From: Sphingomonas colocasiae
GTDB taxonomy: Bacteria; Pseudomonadota; Alphaproteobacteria; Sphingomonadales; Sphingomonadaceae
NCBI RefSeq assembly: GCF_019880585.1
Contig: NZ_JAINVV010000004.1
Coordinates: 558,001 to 622,000, forward strand
DNA length: 64,000 bases
Reading direction: 5' to 3'
Of the stretch, positions 40,968-49,953 are shown in pieces. Numbering within the stretch: the first letter of the stretch is position 1; each line of letters opens with the position of its first letter. A program made the translations under genes and the position numbers. The notes under the pieces were generated by a model. That model was not told the DNA's origin. It did not search any database and saw only the letters and a list, made by a program, of their open reading frames with translations.

Positions 40968-42313
40968 GCGCGCCCGCGCGGAAGCTCGGCTTCGGACGGA
41001 TCCTCGGCTTCACCGTCGGCGATTATGCGTTCAACCTCTATTGGCAGAGCGTCTCGCTGTTCCTGCTGTTCTTCTACACCGATGCGGTGGGGCTGAGCGC
41101 GGGCGTCGCCGGGCTCATCTACATGATCGCCTCGATCTTCGATGCGGTGATCGATCCGTTCATGGGGGCGATCGCCGATCGCACGCGGACGCGCTGGGGG
41201 CGCTATCGCCCCTATATCCTGTTCGGCGCGCCGTTCACCGGCATCGCCTTCATGCTGCTTTATTACCGGCCACCGCTCGACGGGGCCGGGCTCGCGCTGT
41301 GGATGCTCGCCGCGCACATCATCTTCCGCATCGCCTATACCGTCGCGTCGATCCCCTATACCGCCATGTCGGCGCGGATTACCCCGGACTCGCTGGAGCG
41401 CGGCACCATCGCGGGCGGACGCATCATCTTCGCGACATTGGCCGGCCTGACCGTCGCCACCCTGACCCAGCCGCTCGCATCGGCGCTCGGCGGCGGCGAT
41501 GTCGCGCGGGGCTTCTTCTGGGCGTCGGGCATATTCGCGCTGATCGCGACGATCGTGCTGCCGCTCGTCTTCCTCGCGACGCGCGAGCCCGAGGAGACGG
41601 GGCTGGACAAGGGGCCGGAACGGCTGGCGGATTATTGGCCGGCCCTGCGCGACAATCGCGCGCTCTGGGTGGTCGTGATCGCGATCTGCACGGGCGTGGT
41701 CTGCTCGACCGCGCTCGGCAAATCGGTGCTTTATTATTTCAAATATTATCTGGGTGACGAGGCGGCGGGCCGCCAGGCGCTGAGCGTGACGGCGGCGAGC
41801 GGCCTGCTGATCGTGCCGGCCTGGGTCTATGTCACCAAATGGATCGGCAAGCGCGCCGCCTGGCTGGCGGCGATCGTCTGGGGGTTGGCGGGGCTCGGCG
41901 TCTTCGCGCTCGTCGATATCCGGTCGGTGGGTCTCGCCATCGCCTTCTTCGTCTGGATGCATGTGACGAGCCTGGGGCTGGCGCTGGGTTTCTGGTCGCT
42001 GCTGCCCGATACCGTCGAATATGGCGAGTGGCGTACGGGCATGCGGACCGAAAGCTTCGTCTTCGGCCTGGGCGCATTCTTCCTCAAGGTCGCGCTGGGC
42101 CTGGGTGCGGGGCTCTATGGCTGGCTGCTGGAACTGATCGGCTACCACGCGAATGTGGTGCAAAGCGCGGAGACGCTGGCCGCCATGAAGCTGCTGATGA
42201 CCGCGCTTCCCGCCATCGGGCTGCTGCTGGCCGGCGCGGCGATGATCTTCTACCCGCTGCGCGGCCGGATGCACGACGATATCGTGCGCGAACTGGCGGC
42301 GCGGAAGGGCTGA
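40964..42313 (+). CDS. GPH-family glycoside:cation symporter (copy 2)
   Basis: The protein (449 aa) is a MelB-like 12-helix symporter and a close paralogue of the one at 34376: both share the GDYA.NLYWQS.SLFL start and ADRTRTRWGRYRP. It differs in TDAVGLSAGVAGLIY and in the C-terminal part. Two such carriers in one locus suggest two related substrates, for example an intact glycoside and a derived sugar. The ATG overlaps the stop of the TIM-barrel gene by 4 nt. Confidence 0.87.
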   Translation: MSAPARKLGFGRILGFTVGDYAFNLYWQSVSLFLLFFYTDAVGLSAGVAGLIYMIASIFDAVIDPFMGAIADRTRTRWGRYRPYILFGAPFTGIAFMLLYYRPPLDGAGLALWMLAAHIIFRIAYTVASIPYTAMSARITPDSLERGTIAGGRIIFATLAGLTVATLTQPLASALGGGDVARGFFWASGIFALIATIVLPLVFLATREPEETGLDKGPERLADYWPALRDNRALWVVVIAICTGVVCSTALGKSVLYYFKYYLGDEAAGRQALSVTAASGLLIVPAWVYVTKWIGKRAAWLAAIVWGLAGLGVFALVDIRSVGLAIAFFVWMHVTSLGLALGFWSLLPDTVEYGEWRTGMRTESFVFGLGAFFLKVALGLGAGLYGWLLELIGYHANVVQSAETLAAMKLLMTALPAIGLLLAGAAMIFYPLRGRMHDDIVRELAARKG

Positions 42314-42359
42314 GGATCCGTGACCCTGCGAGGACGGGTGACTTTGATCTCCGGCGGAA

Positions 42360-43172
42360 TCAATCCGCAGGTACGACCATGAACTGCCGCTCCGGATCGT
42401 CCTGGACGATCTCCTCGCCATTGACGATCGTATAGGCGCCATCGGGCGCATATTGCAGGATATAGGCCTTGCGGACGGTGCCGTCGCGCAGATTTGGGCC
42501 GGTGCGATGCGGCGCCAGTGACGAGAACAGGATGATGTCACCCGCCTTGCCGGGAACGGCTACGCCCTCCGCATCCTCCAGGCATTTCAGCCCGATCGGC
42601 GTCACCCAATGTTCGATCGTGCCGCCGCGATGCAGGGCTGGCACGATCCAGGGGCAACCATTCTCCTCGTCGACATCGGCCAGCGGGATCCACAAGGTCA
42701 GATATTGCTGGGGCTGGATGAAGGTATAGCCATTGTCCTGATGCCAGGGGAATTCCTGCTTCCTGCCCGTCTTCTTGTAGACCGATTGATCCCAATAGAG
42801 CCGGACGCCGCCGCCGATCAGATCGTGCAATATGGCGCGGATCGCGGGGTGCGCGGCGAAATCGCGCAATATCCGCGATTGCTTCACGATATGCGCGGTG
42901 AAGGTGATGGTGCCGGCGGAGGTGAGCCGGAAACTGCCGCCTTGTTCCTCGGAGACATAGGTCTCGTAGGCCGCCTCGATCGGGTCGATCGCCCGCACCA
43001 CCGCGTCAATTTCTTCTGGCGTGAACACATCCTCGATCCGCAGGAATCCGTCACGATCGAAGGCGGCGACCTGCTCGCGCGTCAGCGCGCCGAGCGTTCG
43101 CTCTGCGGGTACGTCCTGCCATTGGAAATCGCGATTGAGCGGATGCGGTCTGGGTTGAGTGGCGATGTGCAT
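42360..43172 (-). CDS. Phytanoyl-CoA dioxygenase-like Fe(II)/2-oxoglutarate enzyme
   Basis: The protein (270 aa) has the PhyH fold. The iron site is His-x-Asp in EFPWHQDNGYTF and the distal His in APHRTGPNLRDG, with the 2-oxoglutarate-binding Arg a little downstream (TVRKAYIL). The N-terminus has AAFDRDGFLRIEDVFTPEEI, typical of the family. PhyH relatives hydroxylate acyl-CoAs, betaines, cyclic compounds and natural products. It converges with the second GPH gene. A GATTCGAT half-site lies 37 nt upstream, which links it to the GntR locus. Confidence 0.85.
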   Translation of the reverse strand: MHIATQPRPHPLNRDFQWQDVPAERTLGALTREQVAAFDRDGFLRIEDVFTPEEIDAVVRAIDPIEAAYETYVSEEQGGSFRLTSAGTITFTAHIVKQSRILRDFAAHPAIRAILHDLIGGGVRLYWDQSVYKKTGRKQEFPWHQDNGYTFIQPQQYLTLWIPLADVDEENGCPWIVPALHRGGTIEHWVTPIGLKCLEDAEGVAVPGKAGDIILFSSLAPHRTGPNLRDGTVRKAYILQYAPDGAYTIVNGEEIVQDDPERQFMVVPAD

Positions 43173-43208
43173 GAAACTCGCATTTCGGGTGGGGCGTAGC
43201 CCCTAATT

Positions 43209-43216
43209 GATTCGAT
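43209..43216. promoter_or_regulatory. Putative operator half-site upstream of the PhyH-like gene
   Basis: GATTCGAT, within an AT-rich stretch (AATTGATTCGATTTATTTTA), matches the left arm of the palindrome at 38128-38141. It lies 37 nt upstream of the PhyH-like start. Confidence 0.35.
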
Positions 43217-43334
43217 TTATTTTATGTATCTTATCAATTCTCTATCAAAAATTGAAAGTCGTGACAATTCGGATCGCGAACGTATGGCATCGCGCCATGC
43301 GAGTGGCGCGGCAGGCATGTTCCCACGGGTTATG

Positions 43335-44192
43335 TCAGTCGAGTGGCGAGAGATTGCCCAGAATGGCGACGAGCGCGACGATGGCGACGGCGCAGGCCGT
43401 TTCGCATCCGATGCTTGTTCGCAGCGCGCGCCGGGCGGGTGCGGCATCGACCGCGTCGCCACGCAGAAGTGGGGTCAACCGCCAGCGATTGTTCGCGGCG
43501 AGCGCGAGCATCGCGAGAAAGGCGAGGAGCTTGAGGGCGAGCAGTCGCCCGTAAAGGGTGTCGGGCAGCCGGGCGAGCGCGTCCGTACCAACGATGAACC
43601 AGAGATTGGCGAGGCCGGTCAGCAGGATCGATCCGACGAGGATCGACCCCGCCGTGCCGAAGCGCGACAGCGCATCGTGCAACCGGGCGGTTGCCGTCGT
43701 CCGGCTGGCGATCATCGCCAGCAACAGGGCCAACGCGCCCATCCATGCGCCGGCCGCGAGCAGATGGACGATGTCGGCGGTGCGATGGGCCATGCCCGCC
43801 AGCCCTTCATGCATCGCGGCATGGCCCGACCAGGCAAGACTGGCGAGCGCGGTTCCGGCGAATATGCCGGCGATGCCGGGGCGCCACGTGAACGGCACGA
43901 CAAGCGCAAGCGCGCCGATGCGCACCAGAAAGGCGCGCCCCGGATCGGTTTCGAGCGCGATCATCGTCACGGTTTCGCGATCGAGCGTCGCCAGCGTCGC
44001 GCCGGTCATGCCTGCTGCCATGCTGGCGAAGGCGAACAGGCTTGCCGCCAGTCCCGCGACCGCCAGCGCGATCAGCCAGCCCGGCCGCCGCGCCGCGCCA
44101 TCGCCATGGAGCGGATAGACGGCGAGGCCGAAGAGCAGCAGCAGATCGAGATGAACGGCGAAACGGGTGATCGCCGCGGCCGCGTCGATCAT
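43335..44192 (-). CDS. copD: Copper resistance protein CopD family
   Basis: The protein (285 aa) is an integral membrane protein with about eight helices. The CopD pattern is visible in LAWSGHAAMHEGLAGM followed by TADIVHLLAAGAWMGALALL, with conserved His and the xxWxG motif, and in the last helices ending ALVAILGNLSPL. CopD is thought to move copper across the inner membrane with CopC in the periplasm. It starts 4 nt after the copC stop, so the two form an operon. The ATG at 44192 gives the conserved start. Confidence 0.85.
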   Translation of the reverse strand: MIDAAAAITRFAVHLDLLLLFGLAVYPLHGDGAARRPGWLIALAVAGLAASLFAFASMAAGMTGATLATLDRETVTMIALETDPGRAFLVRIGALALVVPFTWRPGIAGIFAGTALASLAWSGHAAMHEGLAGMAHRTADIVHLLAAGAWMGALALLLAMIASRTTATARLHDALSRFGTAGSILVGSILLTGLANLWFIVGTDALARLPDTLYGRLLALKLLAFLAMLALAANNRWRLTPLLRGDAVDAAPARRALRTSIGCETACAVAIVALVAILGNLSPLD

Positions 44193-44196
44193 CGCG

Positions 44197-44568
44197 TCAG
44201 CGCACCGAAAAGGCGTGCGATCCGGTGATGCGATGCGTGTCCGACGAGACGACATGCCAATCGACCCGGTAGCTGCCTGCGGGAAGCGGCGAGGCGGCCT
44301 TGACGACGATCGTCTTGCCGTCGGGGCCGACGGAAGCGGCGGCCTTCATCGGCATGTCGGGATGGTTCTTCATGCCGGGCATGCCGGTCATGATCAGCCT
44401 GGCGCCCGACAATTTGGGCATCAGCGTCTCGCTGAAGCTGAGCGTGATCGTGGCGGTACGCGGCACGCTGGCATTGGCAGCCGGATTGGCGCCGACCAGC
44501 GACGGGTGGGCCATGGCCGCCACGGGGAACAGCAGCGCGGCGGCGGCCACGGAAAGCAATAGTTTCAA
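44197..44568 (-). CDS. copC: Periplasmic copper-binding protein CopC, probable TTG start
   Basis: The protein (123 aa) has a signal peptide MKLLLSVAAAALLFPVAAMA, cut before HPSLVG, so His is residue 1 of the mature protein, as in CopC copper sites. A Met-rich stretch (MTGMPGMKNHPDMPM) and DTHRITGSHAF complete the metal-binding set. The start is TTG at 44568: GAGGAG lies 7 nt upstream and the first residue begins a perfect signal peptide. Longer readings have a charged leader. It is in an operon with copD and divergent from an efflux operon. Confidence 0.88.
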   Translation of the reverse strand: MKLLLSVAAAALLFPVAAMAHPSLVGANPAANASVPRTATITLSFSETLMPKLSGARLIMTGMPGMKNHPDMPMKAAASVGPDGKTIVVKAASPLPAGSYRVDWHVVSSDTHRITGSHAFSVR

Positions 44569-44731
44569 TTCCAGTCTCCTCGACGTTGCGATCATTCTAC
44601 GCGACGAAAAGCCGCGCCCCTCGTACTTTCGCACGATTCTTTCGGACGCTCGCACGGGCGCCATGCATGAAGCGACGGTTGCAATTGGCGGCCCTGATCC
44701 CATAGTCGTCCGCGAATTGCCCGGACGCGTC

Positions 44732-46402
44732 ATGACCAGCACGGCACCCTATGTCTTCAAGCCCCATGAACGGCCGACACTGCCGGGGTCGCCCGCAAAT
44801 CCCGATCATCCGGAACGGCGGCGGCGACTCTATTTCGCGATCGGCTGCCTGATCGGCATCACCGGCGGCCTCGGCAACGCGCTGGTCACGGTCAATCTCA
44901 ATTTCGCGCAAGGGACGCTCGGCCTCAACAGCGACGAAAGCGCCTGGCTGACCGCCGCCTATTTCATGACCAACGTCACCGCGAACCTGCTGCTGGTGAA
45001 ATATCGCCAGCAATTCGGGTTGCAGCCCTTCATCCGCTACACGCTCGCCACCTATGCGCTGGCGACGCTGCTGCACCTGTTCGTCCATGGATTCTGGACG
45101 TCGGTGGCGGTGCGTGCGGTCAGCGGCATCGCTGCGAGCGGCCTTTCGACGCTGACCATCCTCTATCTGATGCAGTCGATGCCGGCGGCCAAGCGATTGG
45201 CGGGGGTGATGATCGGCATCAGCGTTCCCCAACTCGCCACGCCGCTGGCGCGCGTGCTGTCGCCAGGCCTGCTCGATTGGGGCGACTGGCACATGCTCTA
45301 CTGGTTCGAACTGGGCCTGGCGCTCGCGACACTGGCGGCGGTGATGGCACTGCCGCTGCCGCCGAGCGAGCGCGAGAGGGTGTTCGAACCGCTCGATTTC
45401 CTCACCGTCGGCCTGCTTGCACCCGGCCTGTGGCTGCTGATCGCGGTGCTGTCCGAAGGGCGCATCCAGTGGTGGACCGATCGCGAATGGCTTGGCTGGG
45501 CGCTCGCGGGCAGCGTCGTCATGATCGCCGCGGCGTTGCTGGTCGAGCATCACCGGCCCAATCCGCTGATCAACACGCGCTGGCTGGGCACGCGCGAGAT
45601 GCTGCGGCTGATGCTGATCGCGGCGTCGGTGCGGATCCTGTTGTCCGAACAGGCCTTCGGGTCCGTCGGGCTGCTCACCGTGCTCGGCATGCTCAACGAT
45701 CAGATGGTGAGGCTGAACCTGATCGTGCTCGCCGCTTCGATCGCGGGGTTGGTGACCGCGATCGTCACCTTCCGCCCGGACAATGTCGCGCGTCCGATCA
45801 CCATCGCCGTCGTGCTGATCGCGGTGGGCGCGTTCATGGATGCCGATGCGACCAATCTGACGCGGCCGAGCAGCCTGTATCTGAGCCAGGCGATCATCGG
45901 TTTCGCGGCGCTGCTGTTCATGGCGCAGGCGATGGTGATCGGCATCGCGCGGACATTGCTGGCCGGCCCCAAGAATTTCATCAGCTTCGTCGTGCTGTTC
46001 AGCCTGAGCCAGAGCATCGGCGGGCTCGCCGGCAATGCACTGCTCGGCACTTTCCAGGCGATCCGCGAGAAGGTGCATTCGCACGAGCTCGTCCAGTCGA
46101 TCGTGATGACCGATCCGCTGGTCGCGGCCAGGATTCGCGCCGGATCGGGCGTTGTCTCCGGCGTGGTCGGCGATCCCGCGCTGCGCGGCGCCGAGGGGGC
46201 GGTGCTGCTGGCGCAGCAGGTGACGCGCGAGGCGCATATCCTGGCGTTCAACGATGTGTTCATGCTGGTGGGCGTGCTCGCGGTGCTGACGGCGCTTTGG
46301 GGGTTCGCGATCCGCTGGTCGATCCGCCGGCGCGGCGAAATCTCGCCGGTGATCGAGTTGCAGCAGAAGATGATGCAGGCGCAGGGCGCCAAGGAGCAGT
46401 AA
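44732..46402 (+). CDS. DHA2-type MFS drug efflux pump (EmrB-like)
   Basis: The protein (556 aa) is a 14-helix-class drug:H+ antiporter. Visible motifs are LVTVNLNFAQGTLGLNSDESAWLT (broken here as NLNFAQGTLGL and DESAWLTAAY), SGIAASGLSTLTILYLMQS, VMIGISVPQLATPLARVLSP and a large loop near residue 440-500. It pairs with the membrane-fusion and outer-membrane genes behind it to form a tripartite exporter. The ATG at 44732 is used. No regulator gene is adjacent. Confidence 0.85.
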   Translation: MTSTAPYVFKPHERPTLPGSPANPDHPERRRRLYFAIGCLIGITGGLGNALVTVNLNFAQGTLGLNSDESAWLTAAYFMTNVTANLLLVKYRQQFGLQPFIRYTLATYALATLLHLFVHGFWTSVAVRAVSGIAASGLSTLTILYLMQSMPAAKRLAGVMIGISVPQLATPLARVLSPGLLDWGDWHMLYWFELGLALATLAAVMALPLPPSERERVFEPLDFLTVGLLAPGLWLLIAVLSEGRIQWWTDREWLGWALAGSVVMIAAALLVEHHRPNPLINTRWLGTREMLRLMLIAASVRILLSEQAFGSVGLLTVLGMLNDQMVRLNLIVLAASIAGLVTAIVTFRPDNVARPITIAVVLIAVGAFMDADATNLTRPSSLYLSQAIIGFAALLFMAQAMVIGIARTLLAGPKNFISFVVLFSLSQSIGGLAGNALLGTFQAIREKVHSHELVQSIVMTDPLVAARIRAGSGVVSGVVGDPALRGAEGAVLLAQQVTREAHILAFNDVFMLVGVLAVLTALWGFAIRWSIRRRGEISPVIELQQKMMQAQGAKEQ

Positions 46403-47518
46403 ATGGCCGAAAGCGACGCCGATCCCGCACCCGAAAGCGATCCGCAGATTGATCCGCCGCCCGGCGGCTGGCGTCCGCCGGCGAAGGGCAGGCTGGTGGT
46501 AATCGCGATCGTCGGCATCGCGGTGCTGGCGGTGCTGGCGATCCTCTATGCGTGGCAGTTGCCGCCCTTCGCGGGCTATGCCGAAAAGACCGACAATGCC
46601 TATGTGCGCGGCCGGGTGACGATCATCAGCCCGCAGGTGAGCGGCTATGTCACCAATGTGGCGGTGCAGGATTTCGCCGAGGTGAAGGCGGGGCAGGTGC
46701 TGGCGACGATCGACGACCGCATCTATCGCGCGCGCGTCGCGCAGGCGCTGGCCAATGTCAGCGCGCAACAAGCCGCGCTCGCCAATTCCGCGCAGGCGCA
46801 ACGCTCGCGCGAAGTGGCGACGCAGAGCCAGGATGCCGCCATCGCCAATGCGCGCGCGCAGCTTGTCCGCGCCCAGGCCGATATGCGCCGCGCCGACGCG
46901 CTGATCGCCGACGGATCGATCTCCGCGCGCGAGCGCGATCAGACGCGCGCTGCTCTGCTCGCGGCGCAGGCGGGCGTGCGTCAGGCCGAGGCGGGCCGCG
47001 CCATCGGCACGCAGGACGTGCGCACCGTGATCGTCGGGCGCGGCGGGCTCGAGGCCGGGGTGGAGGCGGCGAAGGCGCAATTGCATCTTGCCCAGATCGA
47101 CCTCGACAACACCGTGATCCGCGCGCCCACCGACGGGCAGCTCTCCGAGATCGGCGTCCGCAACGGCGCCTTCGTCACCGCCGGCACGCAGCTTATGTTC
47201 CTGGTGCCGCATGATCTGTGGGTGATCGCCAATCTCAAGGAAGCCCAGACTCGCCGGATCGCGGTCGGGCAACAGGCCAGCTTCCGCGTCGACGCGCTGG
47301 GCGGAGAGACCTTGACCGGACGCGTGGAGAATCTGGCGCCGGCGGCGGGATCCGAATTCGCGGTGATCAAGGCGGACAATGCCACGGGCAATTTCGTGAA
47401 GGTGGCGCAGCGCATCGCGGTGCGCATCCGCATCGATCCAGGCCAGCCGGCGGCGCGGCGACTGCGGCCGGGCATGTCGGTCGAAGCACGGATCGATACG
47501 CGCGGTTCCGCCCGGTGA
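46403..47518 (+). CDS. HlyD/EmrA-type membrane fusion protein
   Basis: The protein (371 aa) has one N-terminal membrane helix (LVVIAIVGIAVLAVLAILYA), then a biotinyl-lipoyl-like region with KTDNAYVRGRVTIISPQVSG, a coiled-coil hairpin (about residues 95-215, Ala/Gln-rich) and a beta-barrel with TVIRAPTDGQLSEIGVRNGA. The start codon directly follows the stop of the pump gene. It bridges the pump and the outer-membrane channel. Confidence 0.9.
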   Translation: MAESDADPAPESDPQIDPPPGGWRPPAKGRLVVIAIVGIAVLAVLAILYAWQLPPFAGYAEKTDNAYVRGRVTIISPQVSGYVTNVAVQDFAEVKAGQVLATIDDRIYRARVAQALANVSAQQAALANSAQAQRSREVATQSQDAAIANARAQLVRAQADMRRADALIADGSISARERDQTRAALLAAQAGVRQAEAGRAIGTQDVRTVIVGRGGLEAGVEAAKAQLHLAQIDLDNTVIRAPTDGQLSEIGVRNGAFVTAGTQLMFLVPHDLWVIANLKEAQTRRIAVGQQASFRVDALGGETLTGRVENLAPAAGSEFAVIKADNATGNFVKVAQRIAVRIRIDPGQPAARRLRPGMSVEARIDTRGSAR

Positions 47519-48897
47519 CGCGCATGCGCGCCCTGATCCTGCCGCTCCTGCTGGCCGGCTGCGCCGGGCCGGCGGTGGAGATGGCGAAAGTCGAGCCCGT
47601 GCAGTCGCTGGCCGCGTGGCGCACCGATGCCGGGCCGACGGCGCCGCTGGACCGCGACTGGTGGATCGGGTTCGGCGATCCCGCGCTGACCGCGCTGGTC
47701 GAACGGGCGCTTGCCAACAATGCCGATATCGGAGTCGCCGCCGGTCGGGTGCGGGAGGCGCGGGCGAACGAGATGCTGGCGCGCTCGCAATTGCTGCCGA
47801 CGCTCGATGCCGGCATCGGCGGCAGCCGTTCGCGCAGCGTCAATCCCTTCGGCAAGGCAGTGGAGCAAAGCGCGGCGCAGCCGCAAATCCAGGCGGCCTA
47901 TGAGGTCGATCTGTTCGGTCGGCTGGCCGATCAGCGTTCGGCGGCGCGCGACGCATGGCTCGCCAGCCAGGCCGCGCGCGATAGCGTCAGGCTGGCGGTC
48001 GCGAGCGCGGTGGCAGGCGGCTATGTCACGCTGCTCGGGCTCGATGCCCGGCTTGCCGTCGCACGCCAGACGCTGGCGGCGCGCGCCGATTCGCTCAAGG
48101 TCGCAACATCGCGCGTGCGGACCGGCTATTCGCCGAAGCTGGAGCTACAGCAGGCGCAGGCCGAATATGACGCGACCGCGCAGATCGTTCCGCAGATCGA
48201 ACTCGCCATCGCCCGGCAGGAGAACGGACTGAGCGTGCTGACCGGGGAGGCGCCGGCGACGATCGCGCGGGGCCGGCTCGACCGCTTGGCCGAACCCGCC
48301 CTGCCGGACGGACTGCCCTCCGATCTGTTGCGCCGTCGGCCCGATATCGCACGTGCCGAATATCAGCTCGCCGCGGCCGACGCCTCGCTCGCCGCCGCGC
48401 GCAAGCGCTTCCTGCCGCAACTGCGGCTGACGGGTTCCGCCGGCGCGGCGCTGTCGACATTGCTGGCCGATCCCATCGGCATCTGGTCGATCGGCGGCAG
48501 CATATTGGCGCCCTTGTTCGAGGGCGGCCGGCTGACGGGGCAGGCGGAGGCTGCGGGAGCGCAGCGCGATCAGGCGGCCTTCGCCTATCGCCAGGCGGTG
48601 CTCGTGGGTTTCCGCGAAGTGGAAGACGCGCTGGCCGCGGTGAAGCGCCTCGATGAGCAGCGCGGCTTCGCGACCAGCCAGCGCGACGCGTTGGCCGAAG
48701 GGTTGAGGTTGGCGACCAATCGCTATCGCGAGGGTTATTCGCCCTATCTGGAGCAACTCGACGCGCAACGTGGCTTGCTTGGCGCGGAACTGAGCCTGGT
48801 CCAGATCCGCAGCGACGCGCTGGCGGCGCGTGTCCAGCTCTATCAGGCGATGGGCGGCGGCTGGAGCCCGCAGGCGATCGCGGCAATGCCGCGATAG
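47515..48897 (+). CDS. NodT-family outer-membrane efflux lipoprotein
   Basis: The protein (460 aa) is a TolC-like channel subunit. It has a lipoprotein signal with LPLLLAGC, then the doubled efflux-protein repeats (LVERALANNADIGVAAGRVR and the second half with AEYQLAAADASLAAARKRFL), and PDIARAEYQLA. The GTG at 47515 gives a GTGA overlap with the fusion-protein gene; an ATG at 47524 is the alternative. It completes the three-gene exporter. Confidence 0.9.
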   Translation: MTRMRALILPLLLAGCAGPAVEMAKVEPVQSLAAWRTDAGPTAPLDRDWWIGFGDPALTALVERALANNADIGVAAGRVREARANEMLARSQLLPTLDAGIGGSRSRSVNPFGKAVEQSAAQPQIQAAYEVDLFGRLADQRSAARDAWLASQAARDSVRLAVASAVAGGYVTLLGLDARLAVARQTLAARADSLKVATSRVRTGYSPKLELQQAQAEYDATAQIVPQIELAIARQENGLSVLTGEAPATIARGRLDRLAEPALPDGLPSDLLRRRPDIARAEYQLAAADASLAAARKRFLPQLRLTGSAGAALSTLLADPIGIWSIGGSILAPLFEGGRLTGQAEAAGAQRDQAAFAYRQAVLVGFREVEDALAAVKRLDEQRGFATSQRDALAEGLRLATNRYREGYSPYLEQLDAQRGLLGAELSLVQIRSDALAARVQLYQAMGGGWSPQAIAAMPR

Positions 48898-48909
48898 CCG
48901 GACAGCGGA

Positions 48910-49896
48910 TCAGGGCTTCGCGGCGGGCTTCGCCGGCAGCGCAAGGTCGAATGCCGGCTTGAAGGTCGCCCAGGGCACGCTGCCATGGGTTTCGCCCTCG
49001 AACACCTTGTAGACCACCTTGTAGCCGGCGCCGCCCCTCAGGCCCTGAAGCTGCTTGCCGAGCGCGACCGCATTATCGACCATTGCGGCTTCGGCCATGT
49101 GCGCCGTCGCCTGCTCGCGGGTCATGCCGGGGGGCAGCGGATCGGGCACCGCCTGCTCCAGGCTGCCCACACCGATGAAGACGCGGGGAGAAAGCCCGGC
49201 GGCGAGCTTGCCGGCGAATGCGGGTTCGCCCTTCAGCACGTCCCGCCCTGCCCACCAGATCGACGGGCTGATCGCGACATAGGCATCGAAGGCCGATGGC
49301 CGCTTGAACAGGGCGTTGAGCACAGCCAGACCACCGATCGAATGGCCCAGCAGCACGCCGCGCTTCGGATCGATCGGCAGGCTGGCGCCGACCAGCGGCT
49401 TGATCTCCTTCTCGATGATGTCCAGCAGCACGTCCGCGCCGGCATATTCGATGCCGTCCACCCCCATCAGCTTCATGGTGGTTTCCATTTTCTGGCGTTC
49501 GCCGTCGGTCGGTTGGGCGGGCGTCAGATCGTAGAAGCGGCGGCCCATCATCGTCAGCAGATTGTCGGTGGGATAGCCGATGCCGACGACCACCGCGCCG
49601 GCGATCTCTCCGCCCAGCGCGCTGCGCGCCCGGGTGGCTTCGACGACGCTGCCGAAATAGGCGTTGCCGTCGAGGACATAGACCACCGGATAGCCGCCGG
49701 GCGGCGGCGGCGTGAGCGGCATCGCGATGAACAGTCGATAGTCCTTGCCGTTCGCCTTGGCGGTGAAATCCATCTGCTGCGAGAAGGCGACGGTGACAGG
49801 GGTCTTGGGTGCGGTGGCGGTGGTGGCGGGTGCCTGAGCGGCAGCGGCGGATGACCAGACCAGAGCGGCTGCCAAGGCCGAAACGTAGATGCGCAT
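48910..49896 (-). CDS. Exported esterase, IroE/Fes-like alpha/beta hydrolase
   Basis: The protein (328 aa) has a signal peptide (MRIYVSALAAALVWSSAAAA). The esterase-D/IroE-like core shows YPVVYVLDGNAYFGSVVEA, GVLLGHSIGGLAVLNALF (nucleophile Ser in GHSIGG) and a C-terminal GETHGSVPWATF with the catalytic His. Such enzymes hydrolyse siderophore or other ester bonds in the periplasm. The start at 49896 follows GGGGGAGAG. It converges with the efflux operon (12 nt between stops). No iron-uptake genes are adjacent, so the siderophore role is not supported by context. Confidence 0.78.
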   Translation of the reverse strand: MRIYVSALAAALVWSSAAAAQAPATTATAPKTPVTVAFSQQMDFTAKANGKDYRLFIAMPLTPPPPGGYPVVYVLDGNAYFGSVVEATRARSALGGEIAGAVVVGIGYPTDNLLTMMGRRFYDLTPAQPTDGERQKMETTMKLMGVDGIEYAGADVLLDIIEKEIKPLVGASLPIDPKRGVLLGHSIGGLAVLNALFKRPSAFDAYVAISPSIWWAGRDVLKGEPAFAGKLAAGLSPRVFIGVGSLEQAVPDPLPPGMTREQATAHMAEAAMVDNAVALGKQLQGLRGGAGYKVVYKVFEGETHGSVPWATFKPAFDLALPAKPAAKP

Positions 49897-49953
49897 ATGC
49901 TCTCCCCCTTTGTCCGGATATTTCAGAAACGGGCGCTTCGCCGGGCGACGATG

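Noticed and set aside
44597-47272. An 891-codon open frame antisense to the efflux genes
   Set aside because: Low-complexity His/Arg/Asp composition, no recognisable motif, and full overlap with two clear genes on the other strand.
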